This document shows positions 1 through 6,015 of a DNA stretch of 32,393 nt, one piece after another; positions within the stretch are counted from its first letter, which is position 1; each line of letters starts with the position of its first letter. The notes beneath the pieces are model-generated. The model made no database searches, was not told the origin of the DNA, and saw only the letters and a program-made list of their open reading frames with translations. The position numbers and the translations under genes were made by a program. Origin of the DNA: a virus; the IMG/VR virus record IMGVR_UViG_3300009432_000026, positions 1-32,393 of that record; one strand, written 5' to 3'.

Positions 1-541
1 CTTCCTGTTCGGCAATGTCAACCTTAATCTTATCAACGGATGAACCAACTAAACTATCACGGATAGCTGATAATTCTTCTGAATCAACACCCTCATACTC
101 TACCACCTCGACATCTTTTTGTTCTTCGATAAAGTATTTAACCACACCGTTCTTGTGTATTTCTGCATCTTTAAGCCAGTTATGAATTACCTGAAAGCTT
201 TCTGGTTGACTTCGTATAACCCAGTTAACGTATTTTGTTTTCTCGTCAGCCTCTTGTACTTCCACTTCATTTTCAGTATTTGGAGTGAACGACATTATAT
301 TGCCTGAGCCAAGAAAAACTCTTGCTAGACTTGGCATGTCTGACTCAATAACATCAGCTATATCAGTGGACACTACGCTTGATTGATTGGGAATTGCTGC
401 AAAATCACCAGTTTTATCACCTAGATATGCCTCTAGGTATTTGGTGTTCTCTCTCATTAAATCACCACTAAAAATAGCGGCTTGGCGTTCTGCCTCGCCA
501 ACTAAACTTAATAGCTCGTTATCTGTCATTTTAGTTGGCAT
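1..541 (-). CDS. Portal protein, N-terminal part (cut by window edge)
   Basis: The first 180 residues of a long open frame run off the left edge. Portal forms the dodecameric ring at the capsid vertex through which DNA enters and leaves. The visible part has the layout of podovirus portals: a helical N-terminus, then SSVVSTDIADVIESDMPSL followed by ARVF, a segment on membership of a stem or wing domain (KYVNWVIRS), and KDAEIHKNGVVKY. The position just downstream of terminase on the same strand supports the call. The start chosen is ATG at 541 (MPTK...), with a second ATG four codons on (MTDN); neither has a strong ribosome-binding site, so the exact start is uncertain. A TATAAT box lies about 40 bases upstream. 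Portals of this class are usually 600-750 residues, so well over half is outside the window. Confidence 0.82.
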   Translation of the reverse strand, partial: MPTKMTDNELLSLVGEAERQAAIFSGDLMRENTKYLEAYLGDKTGDFAAIPNQSSVVSTDIADVIESDMPSLARVFLGSGNIMSFTPNTENEVEVQEADEKTKYVNWVIRSQPESFQVIHNWLKDAEIHKNGVVKYFIEEQKDVEVVEYEGVDSEELSAIRDSLVGSSVDKIKVDIAEQE

Positions 542-577
542 TAAGAATCACTCAATAGTTAAAAGATTGTTTTACTT

Positions 578-607
578 ATTATACTATATGGGGTAGTGTT
601 AATCCAA
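578..607 (-). promoter_or_regulatory. Possible promoter for portal and the late genes
   Basis: Reading leftward there is TTGGAT (607-602), an 18-base spacer and a perfect TATAAT (583-578), about 40 bases before the portal start. The -35 match is weak, so this could be a sigma70 promoter helped by an activator or a chance match. Confidence 0.35.
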
Positions 608-631
608 TCAGTCAATTTAGGAATCAAATAA

Positions 632-811
632 ATGAAAATGTTAAGGAACTTTAAGTGTGGCAATAGTCACATAACAGAACGCTTAATTGATAGTAGTGAG
701 TTAACTATAGTGTGCCCCGAATGTAACGAGATAGCACTCAAAATGTTAAGTGCTCCCCGGTCGTTTGGCAATACTACTGGTCGTAGTCCATCAGCAACTT
801 ACAAGAAGTAG
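632..811 (+). CDS. Small zinc-ribbon (FmdB-like) protein, antisense to the late operon
   Basis: A 59-residue frame starting ATG with AGGA about ten bases upstream; it is on the plus strand although terminase and portal on both sides are on the minus strand. The sequence reads FKCGNSHITERL then TIVCPECNEIALKMLSAPRS. Cysteines near residues 9, 28 and 31 plus a histidine at 13 resemble an FmdB-type zinc ribbon, a family whose members often carry a final SAPR-like motif and occur in phages near portal and terminase. One expected cysteine seems replaced by the histidine. Its stop (809-811) directly abuts the terminase stop (812-814), so the two genes are convergent. Function unknown; a DNA, RNA or protein-binding role is inference. 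Confidence 0.6.
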   Translation: MKMLRNFKCGNSHITERLIDSSELTIVCPECNEIALKMLSAPRSFGNTTGRSPSATYKK

Positions 812-2266
812 TTAATAGTTGTTAGTCTTACCATAGTTTAATGCTTTCCTTGCCTTTTTAACTGGAGGTTGAAACATTAGCATCATCAAGCTATCTGCCA
901 TACCCGGCGAATCAATACCCTGACTTTTCATCTCTTGCTTATTCATTAGCTGCTGTAAACCATTACTGTTATTCTTACGTGGTATACGACATAACTCAGA
1001 ACGTAATGCTGGAATACTTTCAATACCATCACTATCAAATGATATCATCTCTTCTGGATCAACATATTCACCCTTCACTACACAACGATAAGTGTTATAA
1101 CATCTATCAGCTAATGATATGTAATACTGCGCCCGGTTATTCTTAAATACCTCAGCATTGGTTAGGTTGTTATTCTTATCGCCATAGCCTTTTTGGTACA
1201 TCTTATCAGCATGGTCTTGTCCCTTACCTGACAATGAACCTTTGAACATTTGATACTTAGTATTGGTTGAGTCTAGATTGTTAGCAACTTGCCGCTTAAG
1301 ACCAGCACCCATACCGTCACCATCCCAAACAAACCAATCTGCTTTGTGTTCACGCGCTAAGTTGGTGGCCCAATCACAACCTACATCTATTTCACCTGAG
1401 TTCTTTTCGTAGATATGCTGAACTATAGAGCCGTGCCTCATGGCATAACCCTTGTTATCTTTACCAGTATCGCTAGGGTCATGTGCTGCTATCCTAGCCC
1501 CTAATGGTTTAAATACTTCTTTAAGTTTATCTACTTTATGTGCATCTATACAGGCATCAAACCACTCAGCCTTGACTATACTATCAGCCACTTCATCGTT
1601 AAATTTCCCTTCCCAAACCCAGTCATATTTGGCGCGAGATAGATTAGTGTAGTCCCATTTTCTTAATGTTTCCTGCTCAATATTCCACCACGGATTATCA
1701 CGCCAGTTAACCACAATAATTAAGTGTAAGTCGTCCTCATAATAACCATGTTTATTTAGTTCTCTAAGGTACGGCACGATAAATCTTTGACTAAATGGAT
1801 CTGCACTAGACTGTGGGTTAGCACTAAACCAACATTCTGCACCGGGATTACGTAATATTGTAGGTAGGAGTTTATCAATTGAAGCCTGACTCATTGTCTG
1901 TGCCTCTTCAAACCAAGAATATTTATACCCTTGCGCTGATTGAATGGAGTTAGGGTTTCTCGCTGCTCCTTTGTAAGCTGTCTGGGCACCCTCTGGTGAT
2001 ATAATACGCTTCTCTTGTACATTCCATCCATCAAGCATTAAGCGGTCATTAATGGACCCCTCAAACACCCTGTGAACAGAATCAGATATAGAGTCTTGGA
2101 ATTCACGCAAACAATATATATCAGCTTTCTCTGTTGCCATTTTAAATGTTAACGCGTCACCGATACCAATACTTTTACCACTACCCCTTCCACCTATGGC
2201 AATTTTAAGCTGCTTGGGTTTTGTTAGGAATGGCTCAAGTTTTTTGTTAATCCTTAATGTCGGCAT
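812..2266 (-). CDS. Terminase large subunit (packaging ATPase and nuclease)
   Basis: 484 residues from the chosen ATG at 2266. The enzyme drives DNA into the prohead and cuts it. The ATPase half has a Walker A GGRGSGKS (residues 25-32) and a Walker B-type segment YSWFEEAQ (about 116-123) with the catalytic glutamate. The C-terminal nuclease half shows the expected acidic positions: AAHDPSDTGKD, FVWDGDGMGAG and GMADSLMM near the end. The frame is open further upstream, to 2335, but the ATG at 2266 is preceded by GAGG inside the end of the small subunit gene, and the protein then starts just ahead of the ATPase fold as in relatives. It overlaps the small subunit gene by 20 bases, typical of translational coupling. 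Family style is close to P22/Sf6 and PBSX-type terminases. Confidence 0.93.
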   Translation of the reverse strand: MPTLRINKKLEPFLTKPKQLKIAIGGRGSGKSIGIGDALTFKMATEKADIYCLREFQDSISDSVHRVFEGSINDRLMLDGWNVQEKRIISPEGAQTAYKGAARNPNSIQSAQGYKYSWFEEAQTMSQASIDKLLPTILRNPGAECWFSANPQSSADPFSQRFIVPYLRELNKHGYYEDDLHLIIVVNWRDNPWWNIEQETLRKWDYTNLSRAKYDWVWEGKFNDEVADSIVKAEWFDACIDAHKVDKLKEVFKPLGARIAAHDPSDTGKDNKGYAMRHGSIVQHIYEKNSGEIDVGCDWATNLAREHKADWFVWDGDGMGAGLKRQVANNLDSTNTKYQMFKGSLSGKGQDHADKMYQKGYGDKNNNLTNAEVFKNNRAQYYISLADRCYNTYRCVVKGEYVDPEEMISFDSDGIESIPALRSELCRIPRKNNSNGLQQLMNKQEMKSQGIDSPGMADSLMMLMFQPPVKKARKALNYGKTNNY

Positions 2267-2570
2267 CTTGTACCTCGGCATTAATAAACTCAACAGTCCA
2301 CTTACCATCAGTCTTGAATGACTCACCCTCGGCATTCTTTATCTCGACACTTTTAACGTCAGGCAGGTACTTACTAACCAACTTTAGCTTAGTGTCTATT
2401 ACAGCCCTTTTACGTTGAACTGCTATAGCATCCATATCTATAGTTAAATCATTTAATTCATCACATATATCAACGACATGCTGAATATGCCCCCCAGCGC
2501 TTAAAGACTCACGTAAAGCCTCTTGTCTTATAGCGCGATTAACGTTTGCTTTTGATATACCTTTTTCCAT
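2247..2570 (-). CDS. Terminase small subunit
   Basis: 107 residues, directly upstream of and overlapping the large subunit gene. Small terminases recognise the pac or cos site and form rings that regulate the large subunit. The N-terminal third is helical with an HTH-like stretch (KANVNRAIRQEALRESLSAG), the middle is a helical hairpin (DICDELNDLTIDMDAIAVQ, then KLKLVSKYLP), and the C-terminal strand region (WTVEFINAE) would contact the large subunit. The identification rests on position, size and helical pattern rather than a catalytic motif. Start ATG at 2570 has a modest GGAC upstream. Confidence 0.8.
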   Translation of the reverse strand: MEKGISKANVNRAIRQEALRESLSAGGHIQHVVDICDELNDLTIDMDAIAVQRKRAVIDTKLKLVSKYLPDVKSVEIKNAEGESFKTDGKWTVEFINAEVQDADIKD

Positions 2571-2618
2571 GTGCGAGTCCTTATGGTTATTCGCTTGCTT
2601 GCTGTCTAGCTTTGTTGG

Positions 2619-3020
2619 CTACCCTATAAATTTTGTGGTTAACCCGCCAATAATAGCAAGGGTCATTAATGTGCCTAATATTTTAGCAACAAAACCCCGT
2701 GCCTCTTTTTGGTTTGTCTTTATTTCTTCGAGTGATTGTTTGATGTGTTGTTTATCTTGCAAACTTAATTTGATATTAGTTTCATTTGCCGAAACCTTTT
2801 TACTTAAGTCATTTAATGTTTTTCGCTGTGCCTCCTGCGCTTTTTCCAATACATTCACGTTAGAAACCACCTGCGTTAATTTTACTAAGTTTTCAGAAAC
2901 ACCCTTGTTTGTTTCAATTACTACGTTCATTAACGCAGTGACCTCAGTATCTTTTAAGTTAATTTTATCAGATAGCGTGGTTATTTCACGCTGTAAGCTT
3001 GCTGCATCAATGTTAGACAT
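2619..3020 (-). CDS. Coiled-coil protein with C-terminal membrane anchor (XhlA-like?)
   Basis: 133 residues. Residues 5-105 are almost entirely helical and coiled-coil in character with little proline or aromatic content (KINLKDTEVTALMNVV, LEKAQEAQRKTLNDLSKKV, LEEIKTNQKEAR). The end is a single hydrophobic segment FVAKILGTLMTLAIIGGL (about 109-126) followed by TTKFIG. This arrangement recalls XhlA-type phage lysis-associated proteins, in which a helical domain precedes one C-terminal membrane helix. It stands between the endolysin and terminase genes, with its own promoter just upstream. A role in lysis or membrane attachment is inference; a structural role cannot be excluded. Confidence 0.6.
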   Translation of the reverse strand: MSNIDAASLQREITTLSDKINLKDTEVTALMNVVIETNKGVSENLVKLTQVVSNVNVLEKAQEAQRKTLNDLSKKVSANETNIKLSLQDKQHIKQSLEEIKTNQKEARGFVAKILGTLMTLAIIGGLTTKFIG

Positions 3021-3055
3021 AATAAATGAATCAAATGGATTTTATACATTGTAAC

Positions 3056-3084
3056 ATTTTATTATATAGGGAGGTAGTTATCAA
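3056..3084 (-). promoter_or_regulatory. Sigma70-type promoter before the coiled-coil/terminase genes
   Basis: On the minus strand TTGATA (3084-3079), 17-base spacer, TAAAAT (3061-3056), about 35 bases before the ATG at 3020. Both boxes match the consensus at five of six positions. It lies just after the terminator that ends the endolysin operon, so it probably starts a new transcript covering the membrane protein and the terminase genes. Confidence 0.6.
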
Positions 3085-3094
3085 ACTCCAGAAA

Positions 3095-3122
3095 GCAAAA
3101 AACCAACTTTGGCGAGTTGGTT
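3095..3122 (-). terminator. Rho-independent terminator after the endolysin gene
   Basis: An 8-bp perfect stem, AACCAACT (3101-3108) with AGTTGGTT (3115-3122), and a 6-base loop. Reading leftward the stem is followed by TTTTTTGC, so it ends the minus-strand transcript that carries the endolysin, about 110 bases after its stop. Confidence 0.8.
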
Positions 3123-3233
3123 CTTTAGATGAGTACTTTACAAGAGGACTCTATATTCGTCACTTCTTCAGAGGAAGTAAATTAATATTAATACAAAAGT
3201 TATTGCGTGTCAATTTTTTTAAAGATGATAATG

Positions 3234-3590
3234 TCACCCTTTCCAGCGTGATTTATTTGCCCTAACGTCAATATGCGTAAATGACTTATATAATCCAATC
3301 CCATAATGATTAGGTGAGTATTCGTCAACAAACTTATACACATCATACGGCTTAACATCTTTGATCTGTATGTCACATGCAATACCCTGCAAATGTTTGC
3401 TGGTTTTCACGCCACCAGATTGCTTGTTGAAATTTTCACAGCGTGCGGCACTTGTGATCTTAACTGGTTTTTTAAACCGCTCTCGGATAGCCTCCAATAA
3501 ATAAACCAACTTAATATCAGCGGTGGCAAACCCGCAACCGCAATTACATGCAAATTCAGACCTTGAAAAGTTTGCGCTTAAATCACCCAT
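3234..3590 (-). CDS. Endolysin, M15-family D-Ala-D-Ala peptidase type
   Basis: 118 residues. It should cut the peptide bridges of peptidoglycan at the end of infection. Zinc ligands are in the usual M15 order: His66 in SKHLQG, Asp73 in ACDIQ, and His106 in THIDVR; an arginine-containing ITSAARCENFNKQSGG and GIGLYKSFTH are also as in the family. The N-terminus has a small NFSRSEFACNCGCG segment often seen in M15_3 lysins. No signal peptide or membrane helix is visible, so a holin would be needed for export; the best holin candidate is at 10737-11147. A good AAGGAGG lies before the ATG, overlapping the end of the upstream gene. Confidence 0.9.
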   Translation of the reverse strand: MGDLSANFSRSEFACNCGCGFATADIKLVYLLEAIRERFKKPVKITSAARCENFNKQSGGVKTSKHLQGIACDIQIKDVKPYDVYKFVDEYSPNHYGIGLYKSFTHIDVRANKSRWKG

Positions 3591-3593
3591 TAT

Positions 3594-3767
3594 TTATCCC
3601 TCCTTATGTTTTGGGTTATCAATTAACCATTGTACTTCATTAAGAGCGTCTTCAAACCCCTTCCTATAGAACTCCCTCTTCTCGTTGGTGTCATTGTAAG
3701 GCCTAAAAGGTCTACGTTTAAAAGCAGATACAGCTACGTTTTCTAACTCTGTAATATAGTGACCCAT
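3594..3767 (-). CDS. Hypothetical 57-residue phage protein
   Basis: A short frame from ATG at 3767, ending KHKEG, whose last codons also carry the ribosome-binding site of the endolysin gene. It is basic and aromatic (AFKRRPFRPY, REFYRKGFEDALNEVQWLID) with a likely helix in the second half. Small proteins with a F.GF.DAL...WL pattern are common in phages, but I do not know a function. Translational coupling with the endolysin suggests late expression. Confidence 0.65.
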   Translation of the reverse strand: MGHYITELENVAVSAFKRRPFRPYNDTNEKREFYRKGFEDALNEVQWLIDNPKHKEG

Positions 3768-3777
3768 AATTATTTTC

Positions 3778-3927
3778 CTATGTAAACCAAATTATAATGC
3801 CATTAATAACAGCAATTGGCACCATTATAGCGCCGGCAATCAACAAACCCCAAGATTCTTCGTTAAAGCAGTGTATAACGTGAGTAAACCAAGCCGCAAT
3901 AAATGCTAAATATAAAATCCAAGTCAT
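3778..3927 (-). CDS. Small two-helix membrane protein
   Basis: 49 residues starting at ATG 3927, which overlaps the stop of the upstream gene (TAATG). There are two hydrophobic segments: WILYLAFIAAWFTHVI (3-18) and GLLIAGAIMVPIAVINGIII (27-46), separated by a polar CFNEESW turn. Its place just before the endolysin makes a lysis role (antiholin, pinholin or spanin partner) conceivable, but no family is recognised, so this is only context. Confidence 0.6.
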   Translation of the reverse strand: MTWILYLAFIAAWFTHVIHCFNEESWGLLIAGAIMVPIAVINGIIIWFT

Positions 3928-4136
3928 TATTTATTCTCCATGTTAGCTAAAAAATCTAATTCTTTATTAAACTCATTGCGTAATTTATTTAAAACTTCTA
4001 AAAACTTTTCATCAGCACCTAAGCCATGCTTTAAAAGCTCAAGATGTAACAATGATAAACCAAGTGACTTACCACCAGCAACGCCACGCTCGTACATGTC
4101 ACGACCATAATTGTTAATTGTATTACTATCTATCAT
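3927..4136 (-). CDS. Hypothetical 69-residue helical protein
   Basis: The first gene of the short minus-strand operon that ends with the endolysin. Preceded by AAGGAG close to the ATG. Residues 20-67 are predicted helical (LSLLHLELLKHG, FLEVLNKLRNEFNKELDFLANM). No catalytic motif, signal peptide or membrane segment. Function unknown; its stop overlaps the start of the next gene by one base, so expression is coupled to the membrane protein and endolysin. Confidence 0.65.
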   Translation of the reverse strand: MIDSNTINNYGRDMYERGVAGGKSLGLSLLHLELLKHGLGADEKFLEVLNKLRNEFNKELDFLANMENK

Positions 4137-4161
4137 TATACGCTCCTTTTAGTTAATTTGG

Positions 4162-4208
4162 ACGGTTGCTTGTGTGGGTTTATTTGCAGCGGTTGGATGG
4201 CAAACCGT
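4162..4208. repeat. CGGTT motif cluster, possible operator
   Basis: ACGGTT at 4162-4167 and its exact inverse AACCGT at 4203-4208 flank a third copy CGGTT at 4190-4194. The cluster lies between a leftward operon (start 4136) and a rightward cassette (promoter 4269). It may be an operator or form a hairpin (4190-4207); no cognate regulator can be named. Confidence 0.3.
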
Positions 4209-4268
4209 AAATTATTTCCCGCTGTTGAAATCTAATATACCTACATTTTTGTATAAGTAAACAAAAAC

Positions 4269-4297
4269 TTTACTTTATATGGAATTAATTTTAATAT
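4269..4297 (+). promoter_or_regulatory. Promoter of the plus-strand cassette
   Basis: TTTACT (4269-4274), 17-base spacer, TAATAT (4292-4297), 30 bases before the ATG at 4327. Each box matches the sigma70 consensus at four of six positions, but the spacing is optimal and the region is very AT-rich. Confidence 0.45.
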
Positions 4298-4326
4298 GGC
4301 TTAACTTAATTAATAAGGCGTAGAAA

Positions 4327-4491
4327 ATGGACGGTATAAGTGAGGAATTAAATAAACAAATTGACGAAGAGGTCATGATTGAAAAGCTTAGAAAACAAGC
4401 TAAAAAGATTATTGACACCCGGAGGCCAATAACTAGAGCTAAAATTCAAGAGCTAAAGGAGTTGCGGCAAATTGAAAAAGACTTTGAATAA
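4327..4491 (+). CDS. Hypothetical 54-residue charged helical protein (moron-like)
   Basis: A small plus-strand gene between two minus-strand operons, flanked by its own promoter and terminator. The product is highly charged and helical throughout (EELNKQIDEEVMIEKLRKQAK, then RAKIQELKELRQIEKDFE in two parts) with no cysteine and no membrane segment. AAGGCG lies nine bases before the ATG. The layout of promoter, single gene and terminator against the direction of its neighbours is that of a moron, an autonomously expressed accessory gene. No family recognised; host takeover or a small DNA/RNA-binding role is speculative. Confidence 0.65.
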   Translation: MDGISEELNKQIDEEVMIEKLRKQAKKIIDTRRPITRAKIQELKELRQIEKDFE

Positions 4492-4493
4492 AC

Positions 4494-4520
4494 AAAAACC
4501 GCTAATTGAAGCGGTTTTTT
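4494..4520. terminator. Bidirectional terminator between convergent genes
   Basis: Stem AAACCGC/GCGGTTT around CCGCTAATTGAAGCGG (4499-4514). On the plus strand it is followed by TTTTTT; on the minus strand by TTTTTG. It ends both the 54-residue gene and the recombination operon. Confidence 0.85.
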
Positions 4521-4521
4521 A

Positions 4522-4590
4522 TTATTTCATTATAACTAAAAATATTATGATAAATATTAATACTACTATCTTCTCATCTACATATTTCAT
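4522..4590 (-). CDS. 22-residue membrane peptide
   Basis: A short frame starting with an ATG that overlaps the stop of the gene before it (ATGA), ending just before the shared terminator. Sequence MKYVDEK followed by a single strongly hydrophobic stretch VVLIFIIIFLVI. It is the last gene of the recombination operon. No family can be assigned; coupled start, clean membrane helix and position support that it is translated. Confidence 0.45.
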   Translation of the reverse strand: MKYVDEKIVVLIFIIIFLVIMK

Positions 4591-4841
4591 CTTCTGTACT
4601 CCTCAAGGTATTTTAACTCAGCCATAGTCACTGCTTGTATAACTTTGTCATACTTGCCACTAGAAGTTGCTGTAATTATCTTCCTGCAAGCGTCATATAA
4701 GACATTATCTTTTGTTTTATCTCTTATCTTTTTACAGCATTTAGCAATTTTAATTGATCGTGATTTAATATCTAAACCTTGGTGTACGCGACTGGTTAAT
4801 AATATTGAAAGCGTGTCGTTTTGTATCTGTATTGCACTCAT
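4587..4841 (-). CDS. Hypothetical 84-residue protein after ssb
   Basis: Follows the single-strand-binding gene by about 45 bases. Helical and basic: KSRSIKIAKCCKKIRDKTK in the middle and VIQAVTMAELKYLEEYRR at the end. No motif that I recognise. Membership of the recombination operon suggests a DNA-metabolism accessory role, but this is context only. Its ribosome-binding site is weak (GAGCGA), and a short hairpin (4863-4877) lies between it and ssb. Confidence 0.6.
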   Translation of the reverse strand: MSAIQIQNDTLSILLTSRVHQGLDIKSRSIKIAKCCKKIRDKTKDNVLYDACRKIITATSSGKYDKVIQAVTMAELKYLEEYRR

Positions 4842-4862
4842 AATTGTCGCTCGTTAAATAAA

Positions 4863-4877
4863 GCGGCTACTAACCGC
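4863..4877. other. Hairpin between ssb and the next gene
   Basis: GCGG ctactaa CCGC, a short inverted repeat of the same GCCGC-like family found elsewhere in the window, about ten bases after the stop of the -1 frame SSB tail. Too short and without a T-run, so not a convincing terminator; it may stabilise the mRNA end or attenuate. Confidence 0.4.
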
Positions 4878-4886
4878 CTCTGTTAG

Positions 4887-4940
4887 TTAAAAAGGTATAT
4901 CGTCATCAAAATCAAAATGCTGAACCTTATCTACTTTCCC
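4887..4940 (-). other. Putative -1 programmed frameshift site and SSB acidic tail
   Basis: At 4940-4934 the minus strand reads G GGA AAG in the ssb frame, directly followed by the stop TAG (4933-4931). G GGA AAG is the slippery heptamer used in the lambda G/GT tail genes. A -1 slip there continues as VDKVQHFDFDDDIPF and stops with TAA at 4889-4887. That 15-residue extension is a textbook SSB C-terminal tip (acidic, ending in Pro-Phe). A G-rich stretch (GGTGGGGG) about 18 bases upstream could act as an internal Shine-Dalgarno stimulator, and a weak 6-bp hairpin starts ten bases downstream. The -1 frame is closed by a TAA upstream near 4957, so the shift must occur in the last few codons. A one-base deletion in the nearby AAAA run (4947-4950) would give the same picture and is the main alternative. 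Confidence 0.6.
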
Positions 4941-5383
4941 GAATGGTTTTGCCAATTACCCCCACCGTTTTGTGGTTGAAAGTTATTTTGTGGTGCTTGT
5001 TGTTGAAAGTTATTTTGTGGCGCTTGTTGTTGCTGCTGTTGCGGTTGTTGTTGCTGTTGTGGTGCTTGACCAGTATGAACATAACCCAACTTAGCATTTA
5101 ACATATCAATACTTAATACAGCGCCATTGTTACCGTTATAAGAATCAATCTTTAACTGCTCACAGCTAACTTCAATAACTGAACCTTCAACAAGGGCACT
5201 TTGATAAAATTGTATCTGACCCGGAGACTTTGCAAATATAACTGCTGAATAATTGCACCAATCATCTTGTTTAGTTTTTGGATCACGGTATTTAACACCC
5301 AACCTAATACCAAACCCGGTTGAATCTCCTGCTTGAAATTGATTTGCTGCTTTGTTTAATTTGCCGGTAATAGTTGTACTCAT
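4931..5383 (-). CDS. ssb: Single-stranded DNA-binding protein, zero-frame form
   Basis: 150 residues in the zero frame. The first 105 or so form an OB-fold-like domain (WCNYSAVIFAKSPGQIQFY, then LVEGSVIEVSCEQLKI and AVLSIDMLNAKLGYV). A low-complexity Gln/Asn/Pro linker follows, with QQQ runs and a tandem QQAPQNNFQ unit, as in bacterial SSB linkers. The frame stops at HSGK without an acidic tip. The tip (DDDIPF) is encoded immediately downstream in the -1 frame, reached through a G GGA AAG heptamer, so a 165-residue frameshift form is likely or the gene carries an indel. SSB coats single strands in replication and recombination; the tip recruits partner enzymes. It is the third gene of an operon with Erf-like and Exo-like genes. 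Confidence 0.88.
   Translation of the reverse strand: MSTTITGKLNKAANQFQAGDSTGFGIRLGVKYRDPKTKQDDWCNYSAVIFAKSPGQIQFYQSALVEGSVIEVSCEQLKIDSYNGNNGAVLSIDMLNAKLGYVHTGQAPQQQQQPQQQQQQAPQNNFQQQAPQNNFQPQNGGGNWQNHSGK
4976..5029 (-). repeat. 27-bp tandem repeat in the ssb linker
   Basis: Two copies (4976-5002 and 5003-5029) differing by a single base, each encoding a QQAPQNNFQ-like unit. Followed by CAA-rich simple repeats (5026-5063). Expected to expand or contract easily and change linker length in steps of nine residues. Confidence 0.85.
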
Positions 5384-5385
5384 TT

Positions 5386-6015
5386 TTATTCTTCCTTAAC
5401 AGTTAGTTTTTCAATTAATTCATTCATTTTATTTACAAATACATAAGCTTTTTCTTTCATGTCAGTTATAAATTCTTCATTACGATAAACCCTCTGTTCC
5501 AAATAACCAGCCTTACCACTTAATCTTGGGTCAAAGCTTACAAAATCACACCACTCGCGCCCGGTAACCCATAACTGGCATTGAATCTGCGCTTTATAAC
5601 TTGAGCTATAATCATCTGACAAAGCCCGCTTAAGCTGTGTTGTTGTGTTAGGGCATTTAATCTCTAACAATCCATCATCACCCACTAATCCGTCAGGTGA
5701 AATGCCTATAAACTCGTTATGCTCTACAAATGCAACTTCATCTATATCAAAGCGGTGGTTTCTAATAGAATAAACCGCCCTTGCCTCACCCTCCATTTCA
5801 GTACCCCAACGCATAGCATCATTCTCAAAAAACGGCTTTGATAATCCCGTCAAACGCTCAGCTATCAATTCCATCATGTAAGACTCTGCCATTTTACTTG
5901 GTGCCGTACCCCTGCCCTTAGATAGTAAATCACTAATGCGCGAGGCTGTAACCTTACCAAGACGCATTGCTAGCCATTCAGGTGAACCCTGCTCACAGGT
6001 TGTAATTATTTTCAT
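5386..6015 (-). CDS. YqaJ / lambda-Exo-type recombination exonuclease
   Basis: 209 residues. These enzymes are toroidal 5'-3' double-strand exonucleases that leave 3' tails for an annealing protein. Motifs visible in order: GSPEWLAMRLGKVTASR (N-terminal substrate motif), MRWGTEMEGEARAVY, the active-site aspartate in ISPDGLV (about 106-112), the Glu-X-Lys in LEIKCP (about 118-123) and the QIQCQLWVTG helix (about 144-153). Length matches phage lambda Exo. It starts on an ATGA overlap with the Erf-like gene and ends two bases before ssb, so annealing protein, nuclease and SSB are expressed together as a complete single-strand-annealing recombination system. Confidence 0.93.
   Translation of the reverse strand: MKIITTCEQGSPEWLAMRLGKVTASRISDLLSKGRGTAPSKMAESYMMELIAERLTGLSKPFFENDAMRWGTEMEGEARAVYSIRNHRFDIDEVAFVEHNEFIGISPDGLVGDDGLLEIKCPNTTTQLKRALSDDYSSSYKAQIQCQLWVTGREWCDFVSFDPRLSGKAGYLEQRVYRNEEFITDMKEKAYVFVNKMNELIEKLTVKEE

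Noticed and set aside
3026-3265. Plus-strand open frame of 79 residues
   Set aside because: It spans a minus-strand promoter, a terminator and the end of the endolysin gene; it lacks a good ribosome-binding site and a protein-like pattern.
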